From positions 496,001-560,000 of the forward strand of contig NZ_QJRG01000033.1 in NCBI RefSeq assembly GCF_004025535.1: a stretch of 64,000 nucleotides of DNA. The letters are read 5' to 3'. The position numbers and the translations under genes are program-made. How positions within the stretch are numbered: position 1 is the stretch's first letter; every line of letters starts with the position of its first letter. This DNA is from Pseudomonas alkylphenolica (GTDB lineage Bacteria; Pseudomonadota; Gammaproteobacteria; Pseudomonadales; Pseudomonadaceae). This document shows positions 38,908-49,082 of this stretch, one piece after another. Under the pieces are notes generated by a model that saw only the letters and a program-made list of their open reading frames with translations, was not told the origin of the DNA and did not search any database.

Positions 38908-41757
38908 ATGAATCACCCCCACGAAATCCGCCCCGACCTTGACGAGGGCATCGACCGCAAGGTGCTCAGCCAGCTGCGCACGCGCTTTTTGACGCTCAAT
39001 CATGGGCGCCTGGAGCGGGCCATGGAGGGGTTGTCCAGCCGCCAGCAACTGGTGCTGAGCCTGCTGCCACTGTTCTTTCACGTCAATCACCCGCTGTTAC
39101 CCGGCTATGTGTCCGGCACCACGCCCGCAGGTATCTCGCATTTCGAGCCGGACCCCCGACTGTTGCTCGAAGCCCAGCGCCTGACCCGCTCGTTCGCCTA
39201 CAAGGCCCGCCACGGCAACCCGCCGCGCCCCATTCATGGCCTGTACCTGATGGGCAGCCTGGGCACCCTGGCGCAGGCCGAACAAAGCGACATGGATGTC
39301 TGGGTCTGCCATGCCGCCGACTTGAGCGAAGGCGAGCAGGCTGAACTGCGCAAAAAGTGCCAGCTGCTGGAAGCCTGGGCTGCCAGCCAGGGCGCCGAGG
39401 CCCACCTGTTTCTGATCGAGCCGCACAGTTTTGTGCAGGGCGAACGCGATAACCAGCTGAGCTCCGACGATTGCGGCACCACCCAGCATTACCTGCTGCT
39501 CGACGAGTTCTACCGCACCGCGATCTGGCTGGCCGGCCGTACACCGCTGTGGTGGTTGGTACCGGTGTACGAGGAGCTTCGCTATCAGCGCTACACCCAG
39601 ACCCTGCTGAGCAAACGTTTCATCCGTGCCGATGACTGCCTGGACCTGGGCCACCTGGCGCACATCCCGCCGGGGGAGTTTGTCGGTGCCGGGTTGTGGC
39701 AGCTCTACAAAGGTATCGACTCGCCTTACAAGTCGGTGCTCAAGCTGCTGCTGACCGAGGTGTATGCCAGCGAACACCCGCAGGTACAGTGCCTGAGCCT
39801 GCAGTTCAAGCAGGCGGTGTTCGCCAACCGCCTCGACCTGGATGAGCTGGACCCTTACATGATGGTCTACCGCCGTATCGAGCAGTACCTGCAGGCCCGC
39901 GGTGAGCACGAACGCCTGGAGCTGGTGCGGCGCAGCCTGTACCTGAAGGTCAACAAGAAGCTCAGCGGCCTGGCGCGTCAGCGCGCCAACAGCTGGCAGC
40001 GCAACCTGTTGCGCCGCTTGAGCCAGGAATGGGGCTGGGACGAACGCCAACTGGCCCTGCTCGACAGCCGCAGCCAGTGGAAAGTGCGCCAGGTCGCGGT
40101 CGAACGGCGCACGCTGGTGGCCGAACTCAACCATAGCTATCGCTTTCTGTGCCAATTCGCCCGTTCCCAGAATACGAGCAACCGCATCGACCAACGCGAC
40201 CTCAATGTCCTTGGTCGTCGTCTGTATGCTGCCTTCGAGCGCCGGGCCGGCAAGATCGAATTCATCAACCCCGGCATCGCCCCGGACCTTGCCGAAGACA
40301 CCCTGACCCTGGTCCAGTCCGCCAACCGCAAAGAGCCCGGGCAATACCTCTGGGGCCTGTACAACGGTAATCTGGGCGTCCATGAGTGGGAGCACTTCGC
40401 GCCGATCAAACGCTGCCGCGAGCTACTCGACCTGCTGGCCTGGGCCCACCGCAACGGAGTCATCGATAGCAGCACCCGCCTGGCTTTGCACCCCGGCAGC
40501 AGCGACCTCAGCGAATTCGAGCTGTTCAACCTGCTGGGCAGCCTGCAGCACAGCGTGCCCCTGCCCTTGCCGGGCGTCAGTGATGAGCGCCTGCTGCAAC
40601 CGAGCGTTGTCGACGAAATGCTGTTGCTGGTCAACGTCGGCGTCGACCCCTTGCAACACCACCGCGACCTCAACATCGTAATGACCACCGAACGCACCGA
40701 TTCGCTCAGTTACGCCGGCGTACGCGAGAACCTGGTGCTGACCCTGGACCAGATCACGCTCAACAGCTGGAACGAAGTCCAGGTAAAGCGTTACGACAGC
40801 GAGCATGCCTTGCTGAACTGCCTGCGCGATTACCTCAACAGCCTGGGCAGCGCCGAGCACCGGCCCCGGCTGCAGGTCCGCTGTTTTTGCCACAACCGCG
40901 CGCAGGCCATTGCGCAACGGGTCGAAGCGGTGTTCGACACCGCCCAGGCGCTGCTCGGCCAGGGCCTGAATCATCGTTACCTGCTGCAGGTCCAGCAGCA
41001 TGCCCATGTACTGGAGTTGCACCCGGCAGCGGTCGAGCTGATCACCCTCGACAGCACCGAAGCACTGGTGAACTACCTGTGCGAAGAGCGGCTCGACTAC
41101 AGCCCGCTGCACCTGGACGGTAACGCCCTGGAGGATCACGACCTGGCGCACGTACTGCCGTTGGGCCAACCCGCGTGTATCCAGGTGTTCTACCGGGTTC
41201 AGGATGTCTGGGCCGATGTTTACGTGCTGGATGAGCACAATGCCCTGTGGCAACAACGCCTGGCGTACCATGACGAAAGCAGCCTGCTGCTGCCCCTGCA
41301 GCGCTTTCTGGAGTCGATTGTGTTCCGCCGCGATGCGCAGTTGCCGCTGGACAAACTGCACGCCCAGGGGTCGCTGGACATTCTCTACTATCAACTGATG
41401 CCCGCAGGGCCTGGCAAGGCCCGCAGCGTGGAAGCGCGGCAGGCACCGACACGCACCATCGGCACGCCTTACTACGATGTCCAGGCCATCGTGCAGCCGG
41501 GCAGCGGCAGCAACGTGCAGGTCACGCTGTATTGCAACGAACAGGAGTTTTCCGGGTTGGAGCATGGCGACCAGCTCTACGCAGAGGTCGCCCGCCAGAT
41601 CATCGGGCAGCGCCGGGATGCCGAGCGCTACCGATGCTACATCACCGACCTTGACCTGTCGGGCTTGCTCGCCGACGGCCAGGGCTCAAGCAATCTTTAC
41701 CTGCGCTACAAGGGCGAGCTGGAGCTGGCGCTCAACGAGGCCCTGGCACACATGTGA
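38908..41757 (+). CDS. cyaA: class I adenylate cyclase
   Basis: 949-residue enteric-type adenylate cyclase. The catalytic nucleotidyltransferase part is N-terminal: LYLMGSLGTLAQAEQSDMDV has the Gly-Ser and paired Asp motif, followed by SLQFKQAVFANRLDLDELDP. The C-terminal half is the regulatory region. The product cAMP acts with Vfr/Crp. There is no clear Shine-Dalgarno before ATG 38908, so translation may be weak. Ends two bases from the convergent rnk. Confidence 0.95.
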   Translation: MNHPHEIRPDLDEGIDRKVLSQLRTRFLTLNHGRLERAMEGLSSRQQLVLSLLPLFFHVNHPLLPGYVSGTTPAGISHFEPDPRLLLEAQRLTRSFAYKARHGNPPRPIHGLYLMGSLGTLAQAEQSDMDVWVCHAADLSEGEQAELRKKCQLLEAWAASQGAEAHLFLIEPHSFVQGERDNQLSSDDCGTTQHYLLLDEFYRTAIWLAGRTPLWWLVPVYEELRYQRYTQTLLSKRFIRADDCLDLGHLAHIPPGEFVGAGLWQLYKGIDSPYKSVLKLLLTEVYASEHPQVQCLSLQFKQAVFANRLDLDELDPYMMVYRRIEQYLQARGEHERLELVRRSLYLKVNKKLSGLARQRANSWQRNLLRRLSQEWGWDERQLALLDSRSQWKVRQVAVERRTLVAELNHSYRFLCQFARSQNTSNRIDQRDLNVLGRRLYAAFERRAGKIEFINPGIAPDLAEDTLTLVQSANRKEPGQYLWGLYNGNLGVHEWEHFAPIKRCRELLDLLAWAHRNGVIDSSTRLALHPGSSDLSEFELFNLLGSLQHSVPLPLPGVSDERLLQPSVVDEMLLLVNVGVDPLQHHRDLNIVMTTERTDSLSYAGVRENLVLTLDQITLNSWNEVQVKRYDSEHALLNCLRDYLNSLGSAEHRPRLQVRCFCHNRAQAIAQRVEAVFDTAQALLGQGLNHRYLLQVQQHAHVLELHPAAVELITLDSTEALVNYLCEERLDYSPLHLDGNALEDHDLAHVLPLGQPACIQVFYRVQDVWADVYVLDEHNALWQQRLAYHDESSLLLPLQRFLESIVFRRDAQLPLDKLHAQGSLDILYYQLMPAGPGKARSVEARQAPTRTIGTPYYDVQAIVQPGSGSNVQVTLYCNEQEFSGLEHGDQLYAEVARQIIGQRRDAERYRCYITDLDLSGLLADGQGSSNLYLRYKGELELALNEALAHM

Positions 41758-41759
41758 AT

Positions 41760-42179
41760 TCAGAGGTCGAAATCGCCTGCGGCTTCAGGCTGGTACTCGA
41801 CTTCCAGCAGCTTGAGCTTGAGGGTCTTGCCGCCCGGGGCCGGCCAGTCGATCTGCTCGCCCACCGACAGGCCCAGCAGTGCGCTGCCGATCGGCGCGAG
41901 GATGGAGATCTTGCCTTCATCGGCGTTGGCGTCCTTCGGGTACACCAACGTCAGGTGATAGTCCTTGCCGCTGGCTTCTTCGCGGCAATGAACCCGGGAG
42001 TTCATGGTCACGACACCGGCCGGAACTTCCTCGTGACCGACCTGCTCGGCACGGTCCAGCTCGTCCTGCAAGGCGAGCACACCCGGAGAATCCTGCGTCT
42101 TCTCGTCGAGGCTGTCGATCAGACGCTCGAGACGCTGAACGTCCAATCGGGTGACGATAATGGAAGGCTTGGTGCTCAT
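41760..42179 (-). CDS. rnk: Rnk, nucleoside diphosphate kinase regulator
   Basis: 139-residue GreA/GreB-like RNA polymerase-binding protein lacking the long coiled coil of Gre factors. The C-terminal Gre domain shows DYHLTLVYPKDANADEGKIS and APIGSALLGLSVGEQIDWPA; a short N-terminal coiled coil (ALQDELDRAEQV) is present. Start at MSTKPSIIVTRLD. In P. aeruginosa, Rnk supports Ndk levels and alginate. Convergent with cyaA. Confidence 0.93.
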   Translation of the reverse strand: MSTKPSIIVTRLDVQRLERLIDSLDEKTQDSPGVLALQDELDRAEQVGHEEVPAGVVTMNSRVHCREEASGKDYHLTLVYPKDANADEGKISILAPIGSALLGLSVGEQIDWPAPGGKTLKLKLLEVEYQPEAAGDFDL

Positions 42180-42216
42180 GATCCAGTCAGACTCCTTTTT
42201 TTGAGCGATATAAAGC

Positions 42217-42242
42217 AAAACCCCGCCCAAGGGCGGGGTTTG
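42217..42242 (-). terminator. terminator of the cyaY-DUF1289 pair
   Basis: AAACCCCGCCC-AA-GGGCGGGGTTT, an 11-bp stem with a 2-base centre, followed by TTGCTTTA on the minus strand. Located 71 bp after the DUF1289 stop and before rnk. Confidence 0.75.
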
Positions 42243-42312
42243 CAGGAATTCGGCATCGCCGAAGCACCATCGACACTAACACAGCCAAGTAAATACACAA
42301 TACCCGCAGGGT

Positions 42313-42534
42313 TTAAGGCGTTTCTGCCTGTTGTCGGCGCGCCTGGGCCTGCTGGCAGATCACCCGGCGCTGCTCGTCATCGGCCGAGCGCCACTGGCGA
42401 ATATCCTCGACATGGCGGAAACAGCCAATGCAGACCTTGTGTTCATCCAGTCGACACGTGCTGATACACGGTGACGGCACCGCCGGACTGACATTGCTGT
42501 AGAGCGGCTTGGCCGGCTTGGCTGCAGTACTCAT
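42313..42534 (-). CDS. DUF1289 domain-containing protein
   Basis: 73-residue protein with the DUF1289 cysteine pattern PSPCISTCRLDEHKVCIGCFR (four Cys, likely a metal or iron-sulphur site) followed by the usual EDIRQWRSADDEQRRVICQQ helix. Start at 42534, one base after the cyaY stop, so it is probably co-expressed with frataxin. Function unknown; the pairing with an iron-sulphur assembly protein is suggestive only. Confidence 0.88.
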   Translation of the reverse strand: MSTAAKPAKPLYSNVSPAVPSPCISTCRLDEHKVCIGCFRHVEDIRQWRSADDEQRRVICQQAQARRQQAETP

Positions 42535-42535
42535 C

Positions 42536-42868
42536 TCAGATTTCGTCGAAGTCCAGCTTTTCGCCAGCCCGCTCCCAGACAATGCGCTCGAGCATCTCGC
42601 CGAGCAACTCTTCGGTCTTTTCGCAAGTCCACTTCTTCGACTCTTCGTCGAAGTCGAAGTGGAAGCCGCCGGACTTGTCGGCCAGCCACAGCTGGCGCAA
42701 CGGTTCCTGGCGACTGAAGATCAGCTGGCTGCCGTTTTCAAACTTGATGGTCAGCACGCCGGCCGAGTTTTCCATGTCCAGATCCATACCGCTCTCGTCG
42801 AACAGGTCTTCCAGTGCCTGTTGGGTCGCGTCGACCAGGTCGTGAAAACGCGCTTCAGTCAAACTCAT
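42536..42868 (-). CDS. cyaY: frataxin homologue CyaY
   Basis: 110-residue iron donor/regulator of the Isc iron-sulphur machinery. Acidic first helix ([20 protein letters not shown]) and the beta-sheet block [20 protein letters not shown], then [13 protein letters not shown], are diagnostic. Start at MSLTEARF. Upstream DNA runs to divergent lptM, the usual Pseudomonas order. Confidence 0.95.
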   Translation of the reverse strand: MSLTEARFHDLVDATQQALEDLFDESGMDLDMENSAGVLTIKFENGSQLIFSRQEPLRQLWLADKSGGFHFDFDEESKKWTCEKTEELLGEMLERIVWERAGEKLDFDEI

Positions 42869-43062
42869 TGCAAGAACCTCAAAATTGTCTGCACACACGC
42901 AAGCCGGGCAAGATACGAGTGCAGCGCGCCGAATGCAAAGGATACCGCCCTGCGCACCTGCCGACAGCCACCCCCCGCCCGACGGCTGGCCACCCGCATA
43001 GGCAAGGCGGCAGGTGCTCGGTATACTCGGGCGCAATACTGCTTATTTCAAAGGATTACGCC

Positions 43063-43200
43063 ATGAAGCGCCTGATCTCCTCCCTCGCGGCGCTCGTCGC
43101 GATTGCCTGCCTTGTTTCCGCCTGCGGCCAGAAGGGCCCGCTGTACCTGCCAGACGACAGCAAAGACGGTCAAAAGTCGCAATCGCACAAGCATCAGTAA
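43063..43200 (+). CDS. lptM: LptM/LppL-type small lipoprotein
   Basis: 45-residue lipoprotein: signal peptide [21 protein letters not shown] with the lipobox LVSAC, then [11 protein letters not shown], the conserved LptM (YifL) motif, and a short Lys/Ser/His tail. E. coli LptM assists LptD oxidative maturation. AAGGA lies about seven bases upstream. Ten bases before lysA; lppL-lysA-dapF is the conserved order. Confidence 0.92.
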   Translation: MKRLISSLAALVAIACLVSACGQKGPLYLPDDSKDGQKSQSHKHQ

Positions 43201-43209
43201 GGGTACCCC

Positions 43210-44457
43210 ATGGACGCTTTCAACTACCGCGACGGTGAACTGTTCGCGGAAGGCGTGGCCCTGTCGGCCATTGCCCAACGTTTCGGCACACCTACCTACG
43301 TCTACTCGCGCGCTCACATCGAGGCCCAGTACCGTAGCTATGCCGATGCCCTGCAGGGTGTCTCGCACCTGGTCTGCTTTGCCGTCAAGGCCAACTCCAA
43401 CCTCGGCGTGCTGAACCTGCTGGCCCGCCTGGGCGCAGGCTTCGATATCGTTTCCGGTGGCGAGCTTGAGCGTGTACTGGCCGCTGGCGGCCGCGCCGAT
43501 CGCGTGGTGTTCTCCGGGGTTGGCAAAACCCGCGAAGACATGCGCCGTGCCCTGGAAGTCGGTGTGCACTGCTTCAACGTCGAGTCCACCGACGAGCTGG
43601 AGCGCCTGCAAGTGGTGGCCGCCGAAATGGGTCTGCGCGCGCCGATCTCGCTGCGGGTCAACCCGGACGTCGATGCCGGCACCCACCCGTACATCTCCAC
43701 CGGGCTTAAAGAAAACAAATTCGGCATCGCCATTGCCGATGCTGAAGAGGTCTACATCCGCGCGGCCCAGTTGCCGAACCTGGAAGTGGTGGGTGTCGAC
43801 TGCCACATCGGCTCGCAACTGACCACCCTGGAACCCTTCCTCGATGCCCTCGACCGCCTGCTGGCGCTGATCGACCGCCTCGGCGACTGCGGTATCCACC
43901 TGCGTCACCTGGACCTGGGTGGCGGTGTCGGCGTGCGTTACCGTGATGAAGAGCCGCCGCTGGCGGGCGACTACATCAAGGCCATCCGCGAGCGCCTCGG
44001 CGAGCGCGACCTGGCCCTGGTGTTCGAGCCAGGCCGCTACATCGTGGCCAACGCCGGCGTCTTGCTGACCCGCGTCGAATACCTCAAGCACACCGAACAC
44101 AAAGACTTCGCCATCGTCGATGCGGCGATGAACGACCTGATCCGCCCTGCCCTGTACCAGGCCTGGATGAACGTCACCGCCGTGCAACCGCGTGCGGGCG
44201 AAGGCCGTACCTACGATGTGGTCGGACCGATCTGCGAAACCGGCGACTTCCTGGCCAAAGAGCGCACGCTCAACCTGGCCGAAGGCGATCTGCTGGCGGT
44301 GCACTCGGCAGGCGCCTATGGTTTTGTCATGAGCTCGAACTACAACACCCGTGGCCGCTGCGCCGAAATCCTGGTCGACGGTGACCAGGCCTTCGAAGTG
44401 CGTCGCCGCGAAACCGTAGCCGAGTTGTTCGCTGGCGAAAGCCTGCTGCCGGAGTAA
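43210..44457 (+). CDS. lysA: diaminopimelate decarboxylase
   Basis: 415-residue PLP enzyme for the last lysine step. The N-terminal alanine-racemase-like barrel carries the PLP lysine in [34 protein letters not shown] and the HIGSQ motif follow. The C-terminal sheet domain has [16 protein letters not shown] with the substrate Cys-Glu. Operon with lptM upstream and dapF four bases downstream. Confidence 0.97.
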   Translation: MDAFNYRDGELFAEGVALSAIAQRFGTPTYVYSRAHIEAQYRSYADALQGVSHLVCFAVKANSNLGVLNLLARLGAGFDIVSGGELERVLAAGGRADRVVFSGVGKTREDMRRALEVGVHCFNVESTDELERLQVVAAEMGLRAPISLRVNPDVDAGTHPYISTGLKENKFGIAIADAEEVYIRAAQLPNLEVVGVDCHIGSQLTTLEPFLDALDRLLALIDRLGDCGIHLRHLDLGGGVGVRYRDEEPPLAGDYIKAIRERLGERDLALVFEPGRYIVANAGVLLTRVEYLKHTEHKDFAIVDAAMNDLIRPALYQAWMNVTAVQPRAGEGRTYDVVGPICETGDFLAKERTLNLAEGDLLAVHSAGAYGFVMSSNYNTRGRCAEILVDGDQAFEVRRRETVAELFAGESLLPE

Positions 44458-44461
44458 ACCC

Positions 44462-45292
44462 ATGCTGCTGCGTTTTACCAAAATGCATGGGCTGGGCAAT
44501 GACTTCATGGTCCTCGACCTGGTCAGCCAGCATGCGCACATCCTGCCCAAGCACGCCAAGCAATGGGGTGATCGCCACACCGGCATCGGCTTTGACCAAT
44601 TGCTGATCGTCGAAGCGCCAAGCAATCCGGAAGTGGACTTTCGCTACCGGATCTTCAACGCTGACGGCTCTGAGGTCGAGCAGTGCGGGAACGGTGCGCG
44701 CTGCTTCGCACGCTTCGTGCTGGACAAGCGCCTGACCACGAAAAAGCTCATCCGCGTCGAAACCAAAGGCGGCATCATTGAGCTGGACGTGCGCAACGAC
44801 GGTCAGATTTGCGTCGACATGGGTCCGCCGCGCCTGACGCCGGCCGAAGTGCCGTTCGATGCGCCGGCCCAGGCCTTGAGCTACCCGCTGGACGTGGCCG
44901 GGCGCCAGGTCGAGCTGGCCGCGGTGTCGATGGGCAACCCCCACGCCGTGATCCGGGTCGACGACATCAACAGCGCCCCGGTTCACGAACTGGGCCCGCA
45001 GATCGAACACCACCCGCGCTTCCCGCAGCGGGTGAATGTCGGTTTCATCCAGGTCATCGATCGCCACCGCGCCCAGTTGCGCGTATGGGAACGCGGCGCC
45101 GGGGAAACCCAGGCCTGCGGTACGGGCGCCTGCGCTGCCGCTGTCGCCGCCATCAGCCAGGGCTGGATGGATTCGCCACTGCTGATCGACCTTCCTGGTG
45201 GGCGCCTGTCCATTGAATGGGAAGGCCCGGGCAAGCCGGTGCTGATGACCGGCCCTGCCGTACGCGTTTTCGAAGGACAGGTTCGTCTATGA
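44462..45292 (+). CDS. dapF: diaminopimelate epimerase
   Basis: 276-residue PLP-independent epimerase converting LL- to meso-diaminopimelate for lysine and peptidoglycan. Catalytic Cys pair: first in [15 protein letters not shown], second in [16 protein letters not shown]-terminus [19 protein letters not shown] is the family signature. Directly follows lysA and precedes the DUF484 gene in one operon. Confidence 0.97.
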   Translation: MLLRFTKMHGLGNDFMVLDLVSQHAHILPKHAKQWGDRHTGIGFDQLLIVEAPSNPEVDFRYRIFNADGSEVEQCGNGARCFARFVLDKRLTTKKLIRVETKGGIIELDVRNDGQICVDMGPPRLTPAEVPFDAPAQALSYPLDVAGRQVELAAVSMGNPHAVIRVDDINSAPVHELGPQIEHHPRFPQRVNVGFIQVIDRHRAQLRVWERGAGETQACGTGACAAAVAAISQGWMDSPLLIDLPGGRLSIEWEGPGKPVLMTGPAVRVFEGQVRL

Positions 45293-45305
45293 GTGAGTGC
45301 CAACC

Positions 45306-46043
45306 ATGACCGATCAGCCCCAGGCTCCTGCCGAGCAGCCCACCGACCATTGTGCCGAGGGCTCGACGCCCGCCTTCGGGGCTGACGCCGTGGTGGCCTA
45401 CCTGCGCGACAACCCGACGTTTTTCGCCGAGCACGATGAGCTGCTCAGCGAGTTGCACATCCCTCACCAGCGCGGCGACAGCGTGTCGCTGGTGGAGCGT
45501 CAACTCAAGCTGCTGCGCGACCGCAACATCGAGATGCGTCACCGCCTCTCGCAGTTGATGGACGTGGCCCGCGACAACGACCGGCTGTTCGACAAGACCC
45601 GCCGGCTGATCCTCGACCTGCTCGATGCCGACAGCCTCGAAAGCGTGGTCATGGCTGTCGAAGACAGCTTGCGCCAGGAGTTCAAGGTGCCCTTCGTCAG
45701 CCTGATCCTGTTCGGCGAGGCCGCCGCGCCGGTCGGTCGCTGGGTCAACAGTGCCGATGCCCAGCAAGCCATCGGTGGCCTGCTGTGCAGCGGCAAGACC
45801 GTCAGCGGCAACCTGCGCGACCACGAACTGGACTTTCTGTTTGGTGAAGAGCAGCGCAAGGAGGTCGGCTCCACCGCCGTCGCCACCTTGAACCACCAGG
45901 GCCTGCATGGCGTGCTGGCCATCGCCAGCCGTGACCCGCAGCACTACAAAAGCAGCGTCGGCACCCTGTTCCTCAGCTACATCGCCGAAGTGCTTGGCCG
46001 CGTGGTACCACGCTTTACCCAGACCCTGCGCCCGGTGCGCTGA
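45306..46043 (+). CDS. DUF484 (GAF-like) family protein
   Basis: 245 residues from ATG 45306; GTG 45297 is an alternative start but lies too near the GAGTGAG site. The family sits between dapF and xerC in pseudomonads. N-terminal [20 protein letters not shown], a coiled coil ([20 protein letters not shown]), then a GAF-like fold ending in [20 protein letters not shown]. Function unknown. Its stop overlaps the xerC ATG (TGATG). Confidence 0.9.
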   Translation: MTDQPQAPAEQPTDHCAEGSTPAFGADAVVAYLRDNPTFFAEHDELLSELHIPHQRGDSVSLVERQLKLLRDRNIEMRHRLSQLMDVARDNDRLFDKTRRLILDLLDADSLESVVMAVEDSLRQEFKVPFVSLILFGEAAAPVGRWVNSADAQQAIGGLLCSGKTVSGNLRDHELDFLFGEEQRKEVGSTAVATLNHQGLHGVLAIASRDPQHYKSSVGTLFLSYIAEVLGRVVPRFTQTLRPVR

Positions 46044-46942
46044 TGGAGCGCCAGCTCCAGGCCTTCAGTGCGCACCTGCGCACTGAGCGCCAAGTATCCG
46101 AGCACACCCAGCTGGCCTACCGCCGCGACCTCGAGACGGTCCTGGCGTTCTGCGCCAAGCAGCACATCGACAGCTGGAATGCCCTGCAGATCCAGCACCT
46201 GCGCCAGCTCATTGCCCGCCAGCACCATCAGGGGCAATCGTCGCGCAGCCTGGCGCGCCTGCTCTCGGCCGTTCGGGGTTTTTACCGATACCTCAATCGC
46301 GAAGGCCTGTGCAGCCACGATCCGGCCAACGGCCTGTCGGCGCCCAAAGGTGAGCGGCGCCTGCCCAAGACCCTGGACACTGACCGCGCCCTGCAACTGC
46401 TCGAAGGCGCGGTGGAAGACGACTTTCTCGCGCGCCGCGACCAGGCCATGCTCGAGCTGTTCTACTCCTCGGGCCTGCGCCTGTCTGAACTGACCAGCCT
46501 CGACACCGACCAACTCGACCTCGCCGCAGGCCTGGTAGAAGTACGTGGTAAAGGCAGCAAAACCCGGGTGTTACCGGTCGGTCGCAAGGCCCGCGAAGCG
46601 CTTGAGCAATGGCTCGCGCTACGCGGTATCAGCGCCCCTCAGGACAACGCCGTGTTCGTCAGCCGCCAGGGACGCCGCCTCGGCCCACGGGCGATTCAAT
46701 TGCGCGTGCAGGCAGCTGGCGAGCGCGAGCTGGGCCAGAACCTGCACCCGCACATGTTGCGTCACTCGTTCGCCAGTCACTTGCTGGAGTCGTCCCAGGA
46801 TCTGCGCGCCGTGCAAGAAATGCTCGGCCATGCCGACATCGCCACCACCCAGATCTACACTCACCTTGATTTCCAGCATCTGGCCGCTGTCTATGACAGC
46901 GCCCATCCTCGGGCAAAACGCAGCAAGGGCAGCGATTCATGA
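46043..46942 (+). CDS. xerC: tyrosine recombinase XerC
   Basis: 299-residue chromosome-dimer recombinase acting with XerD at dif. N-terminal SAM-like domain ([20 protein letters not shown]). The catalytic set is complete: Arg in [13 protein letters not shown], Lys in [38 protein letters not shown] with the Tyr nucleophile. Host-encoded, not part of the nearby island. Overlaps the HAD gene by four bases. Confidence 0.96.
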   Translation: MERQLQAFSAHLRTERQVSEHTQLAYRRDLETVLAFCAKQHIDSWNALQIQHLRQLIARQHHQGQSSRSLARLLSAVRGFYRYLNREGLCSHDPANGLSAPKGERRLPKTLDTDRALQLLEGAVEDDFLARRDQAMLELFYSSGLRLSELTSLDTDQLDLAAGLVEVRGKGSKTRVLPVGRKAREALEQWLALRGISAPQDNAVFVSRQGRRLGPRAIQLRVQAAGERELGQNLHPHMLRHSFASHLLESSQDLRAVQEMLGHADIATTQIYTHLDFQHLAAVYDSAHPRAKRSKGSDS

Positions 46943-47637
46943 GTATCAAGCTGATTACGTTCGACCTCGACGACACCCTGTGGGATACCGCCCCGGTCAT
47001 CGTCAGCGCCGAGGCCGTGTTGCGCGACTGGCTCGCGGCGAATGCCCCTGACCTCGGTGCGGTGCCCGTCGAGCACCTGTACGCCATCCGTGAGCGCCTG
47101 GTGAGCGCCGAGCCCGGGCTGCGCCACCGCATCAGTGCCTTGCGCCGCCGCGTGCTGTTCCACGCCCTCGAAGATGTCGGCTACAGCGAAAACAAGGCTC
47201 GCGAGCTGGCCAATGAAGGCTTTGAAGTCTTCCTGCATGCCCGCCATCAGGTCGATATCTTCCCTGAGGTCCAGCCGGTGCTGGAGATCCTGCGCCACAC
47301 CTACACCCTGGGGGTGGTCACCAACGGCAATGCCGACGTGCGCCGCCTGGGGCTGGCCGACTACTTCAAGTTCGCCCTGTGTGCCGAAGACATCGGGATC
47401 GGCAAACCCGACCCGCAACCTTTCCTCGAAGCGTTGCGCCAGGGCCAGGTCGAGGCCCAGGCAGCGGTGCATATCGGTGACCACCCGGGCGATGACATTG
47501 CCGGGGCCCAGCGCGCCGGTCTGCGTGCGGTGTGGTTCAACCCGCAGGGTAAGGCCTGGGACGCCGACTACCGACCTGACGCCGAGATCCAGCGGCTGTC
47601 GCAACTGCCCGAACTGCTCAACAGCTGGCGCAGCTGA
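46939..47637 (+). CDS. HAD-family hydrolase (YigB-like)
   Basis: 232-residue HAD phosphatase. Motif I is [12 protein letters not shown] with Asp nucleophile and acid; motif II is GVVTNGNAD; motif III/IV is [14 protein letters not shown] then [14 protein letters not shown]. coli YigB, also next to xerC, dephosphorylates FMN. Last gene of the lptM-to-HAD operon; a terminator that doubles as the island's left attachment site follows 14-18 bp later. Confidence 0.92.
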   Translation: MSIKLITFDLDDTLWDTAPVIVSAEAVLRDWLAANAPDLGAVPVEHLYAIRERLVSAEPGLRHRISALRRRVLFHALEDVGYSENKARELANEGFEVFLHARHQVDIFPEVQPVLEILRHTYTLGVVTNGNADVRRLGLADYFKFALCAEDIGIGKPDPQPFLEALRQGQVEAQAAVHIGDHPGDDIAGAQRAGLRAVWFNPQGKAWDADYRPDAEIQRLSQLPELLNSWRS

Positions 47638-47654
47638 ACACCGACCCTACGCCC

Positions 47655-47686
47655 ACAAAAAAGCCCGCAGCGACGGCGGGCTTTTT
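47655..47686 (+). repeat. attL: left 32-bp repeat, also HAD-gene terminator
   Basis: Contains GCCCGC-AGCGACG-GCGGGC flanked by AAAAAA and TTTTT: an intrinsic terminator for the HAD gene. Identical to 55188-55219. Outside it, GCCCAC (47651-47656) is the remaining half of the larger ancestral palindrome. Confidence 0.92.
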
Positions 47687-47796
47687 CTTTTCCGCAAATG
47701 TCCACAGCACTCCACAAGACCTAGTTAAACCGGGGCTTACCGGGTATTATCCTGTCTACAGCATCCCACCCATATCTACCTGATCCCACGAAAATG

Positions 47797-47815
47797 TGTG
47801 GGGCTGTATGTGGGG
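47797..47815 (+). promoter_or_regulatory. left integrase arm-type site pair
   Basis: Two direct TGTGGGG motifs at 47797 and 47809, 12 bp apart, 110 bp inside attL and just before the integrase gene. The same pair with the same spacing lies inside attR, as expected for arm-binding sites of a lambda/P4-type integrase. Confidence 0.6.
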
Positions 47816-47840
47816 TTGGAACAGTCGACGAGGAAATAGA

Positions 47841-49082
47841 ATGAGCCGATTGAACCCCAAGCAAGTCGAACACCTGAGTGAACCAGGCCGGTATCTGGAC
47901 AGCGATGGGCTTTACCTTGTAATCAGCACCACCGGTAGTAAGTCCTGGCTGCTGCGATTTCAGCTCAGCGGCAAACGTCGTGATATGGGATTGGGGCCAT
48001 TTCCTACCGTCACGCTTAAGGCAGCACGACTGGCCGCTACAGAGGCTCGGTCGCTGATCATGCAGGGCCGCGACCCCCTGGACGAACGTAAAGCAGAACA
48101 GCAGCGGCAAAAAGAACAGCGGTTGGCGGAAAAAGCAAAATCTGTCACGTTCAAGTCGCTGGCGTCCGACTACCACCGGTCACACTGTCAGCACGTGACC
48201 GATGGCTGGCGCAAAGGCTGGCTTTCCAAATTGGAGCGCTATGTCTATCCAGTCATAGGGGAGCTGCCGCCCGGACAGGTTCAAACCGAGCATGTATTGC
48301 GTGTTTTGCAGCCGATCTGGAGCGAGAAGCCCCGGACAGCGAGCGAGGTTAGGAGCCAGATAGAAAGCGTGTTGGACTCCGCCAAGGCGCTAAGCCTTCG
48401 ATCCGGCGAGAACCCCGCGCGCTGGCGCGGCCATCTGGACAACCTGTTAAGCCGGGCAGACAAGAAACGAGCTACGCAATCGACTAACCATCCAGCCATG
48501 CCATGGCGTGATCTGCCGGCGTTTATGGGAAGGCTGGCCGCCGCCAATGACCGTGACTCTCAAGCGCTACAACTGGTGATCCTGACTGCCGCGCGAGCTG
48601 GCATGGCTCGCTTGGCGACGTGGGACGAATTCGATCTAGAGTCCGCTATCTGGAATCTGCCAGCCGAGCGCATGAAAACCCGGCAGGCGTTCGCCATCCC
48701 ATTGCCACAGCAGGCGGTTGAGCTGCTACGAGCGATTCCGCGCACTGTTGGAAGTCCCTATCTGTTTCCTGGTACCGGTAAATCTGGCGTGATGGGCCGT
48801 GTTGCATTCTTGTCACTACTGCGGGCGATGGATCTACCAGACATAACAACACACGGGTTCCGGGCCACCTTTCGCACCTGGGCGAGTGAGTGCACGCACT
48901 ATCCGCGTGAAGTCTGTGAGCTGGCGCTTGCCCATGATGAGCGTGACAAAATCGAGGCCGCTTACAGTCGCAGCAACCTATTGGACAAACGCCGCGAGCT
49001 GATGCAGGCCTGGGCAAAGTTCGCCACCACTCCGCCAGCGGTGAATGTTATTCATGGCACGTTTGGGCGAGCAGAAGCATGA
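47841..49082 (+). CDS. P4-type tyrosine integrase
   Basis: 413-residue integrase. N-terminal DUF4102 arm-binding domain: LNPKQVEHLSEPGRYLDSDG, KSWLLRFQLSGKRRDMGLGP. Catalytic domain: Arg in LTAARAGMARLATWDEFD, Lys in ERMKTRQAFAIPL, HGFRATFRTWASE, final His/Trp-type LAHDERDKIEAAYSRS with Tyr. AGGAAA precedes ATG 47841. The GMARL box deviates slightly from the usual TGxRxxE form. It catalyses insertion and excision of the island; adjacency to attL is typical. Overlaps the next gene by four bases. Confidence 0.93.
   Translation: MSRLNPKQVEHLSEPGRYLDSDGLYLVISTTGSKSWLLRFQLSGKRRDMGLGPFPTVTLKAARLAATEARSLIMQGRDPLDERKAEQQRQKEQRLAEKAKSVTFKSLASDYHRSHCQHVTDGWRKGWLSKLERYVYPVIGELPPGQVQTEHVLRVLQPIWSEKPRTASEVRSQIESVLDSAKALSLRSGENPARWRGHLDNLLSRADKKRATQSTNHPAMPWRDLPAFMGRLAAANDRDSQALQLVILTAARAGMARLATWDEFDLESAIWNLPAERMKTRQAFAIPLPQQAVELLRAIPRTVGSPYLFPGTGKSGVMGRVAFLSLLRAMDLPDITTHGFRATFRTWASECTHYPREVCELALAHDERDKIEAAYSRSNLLDKRRELMQAWAKFATTPPAVNVIHGTFGRAEA

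Noticed and set aside
46043..46942. XerC considered as part of the adjacent island
   Set aside because: It lies in the conserved dapF-DUF484-xerC-HAD operon outside the attachment repeats and has XerC-type sequence.
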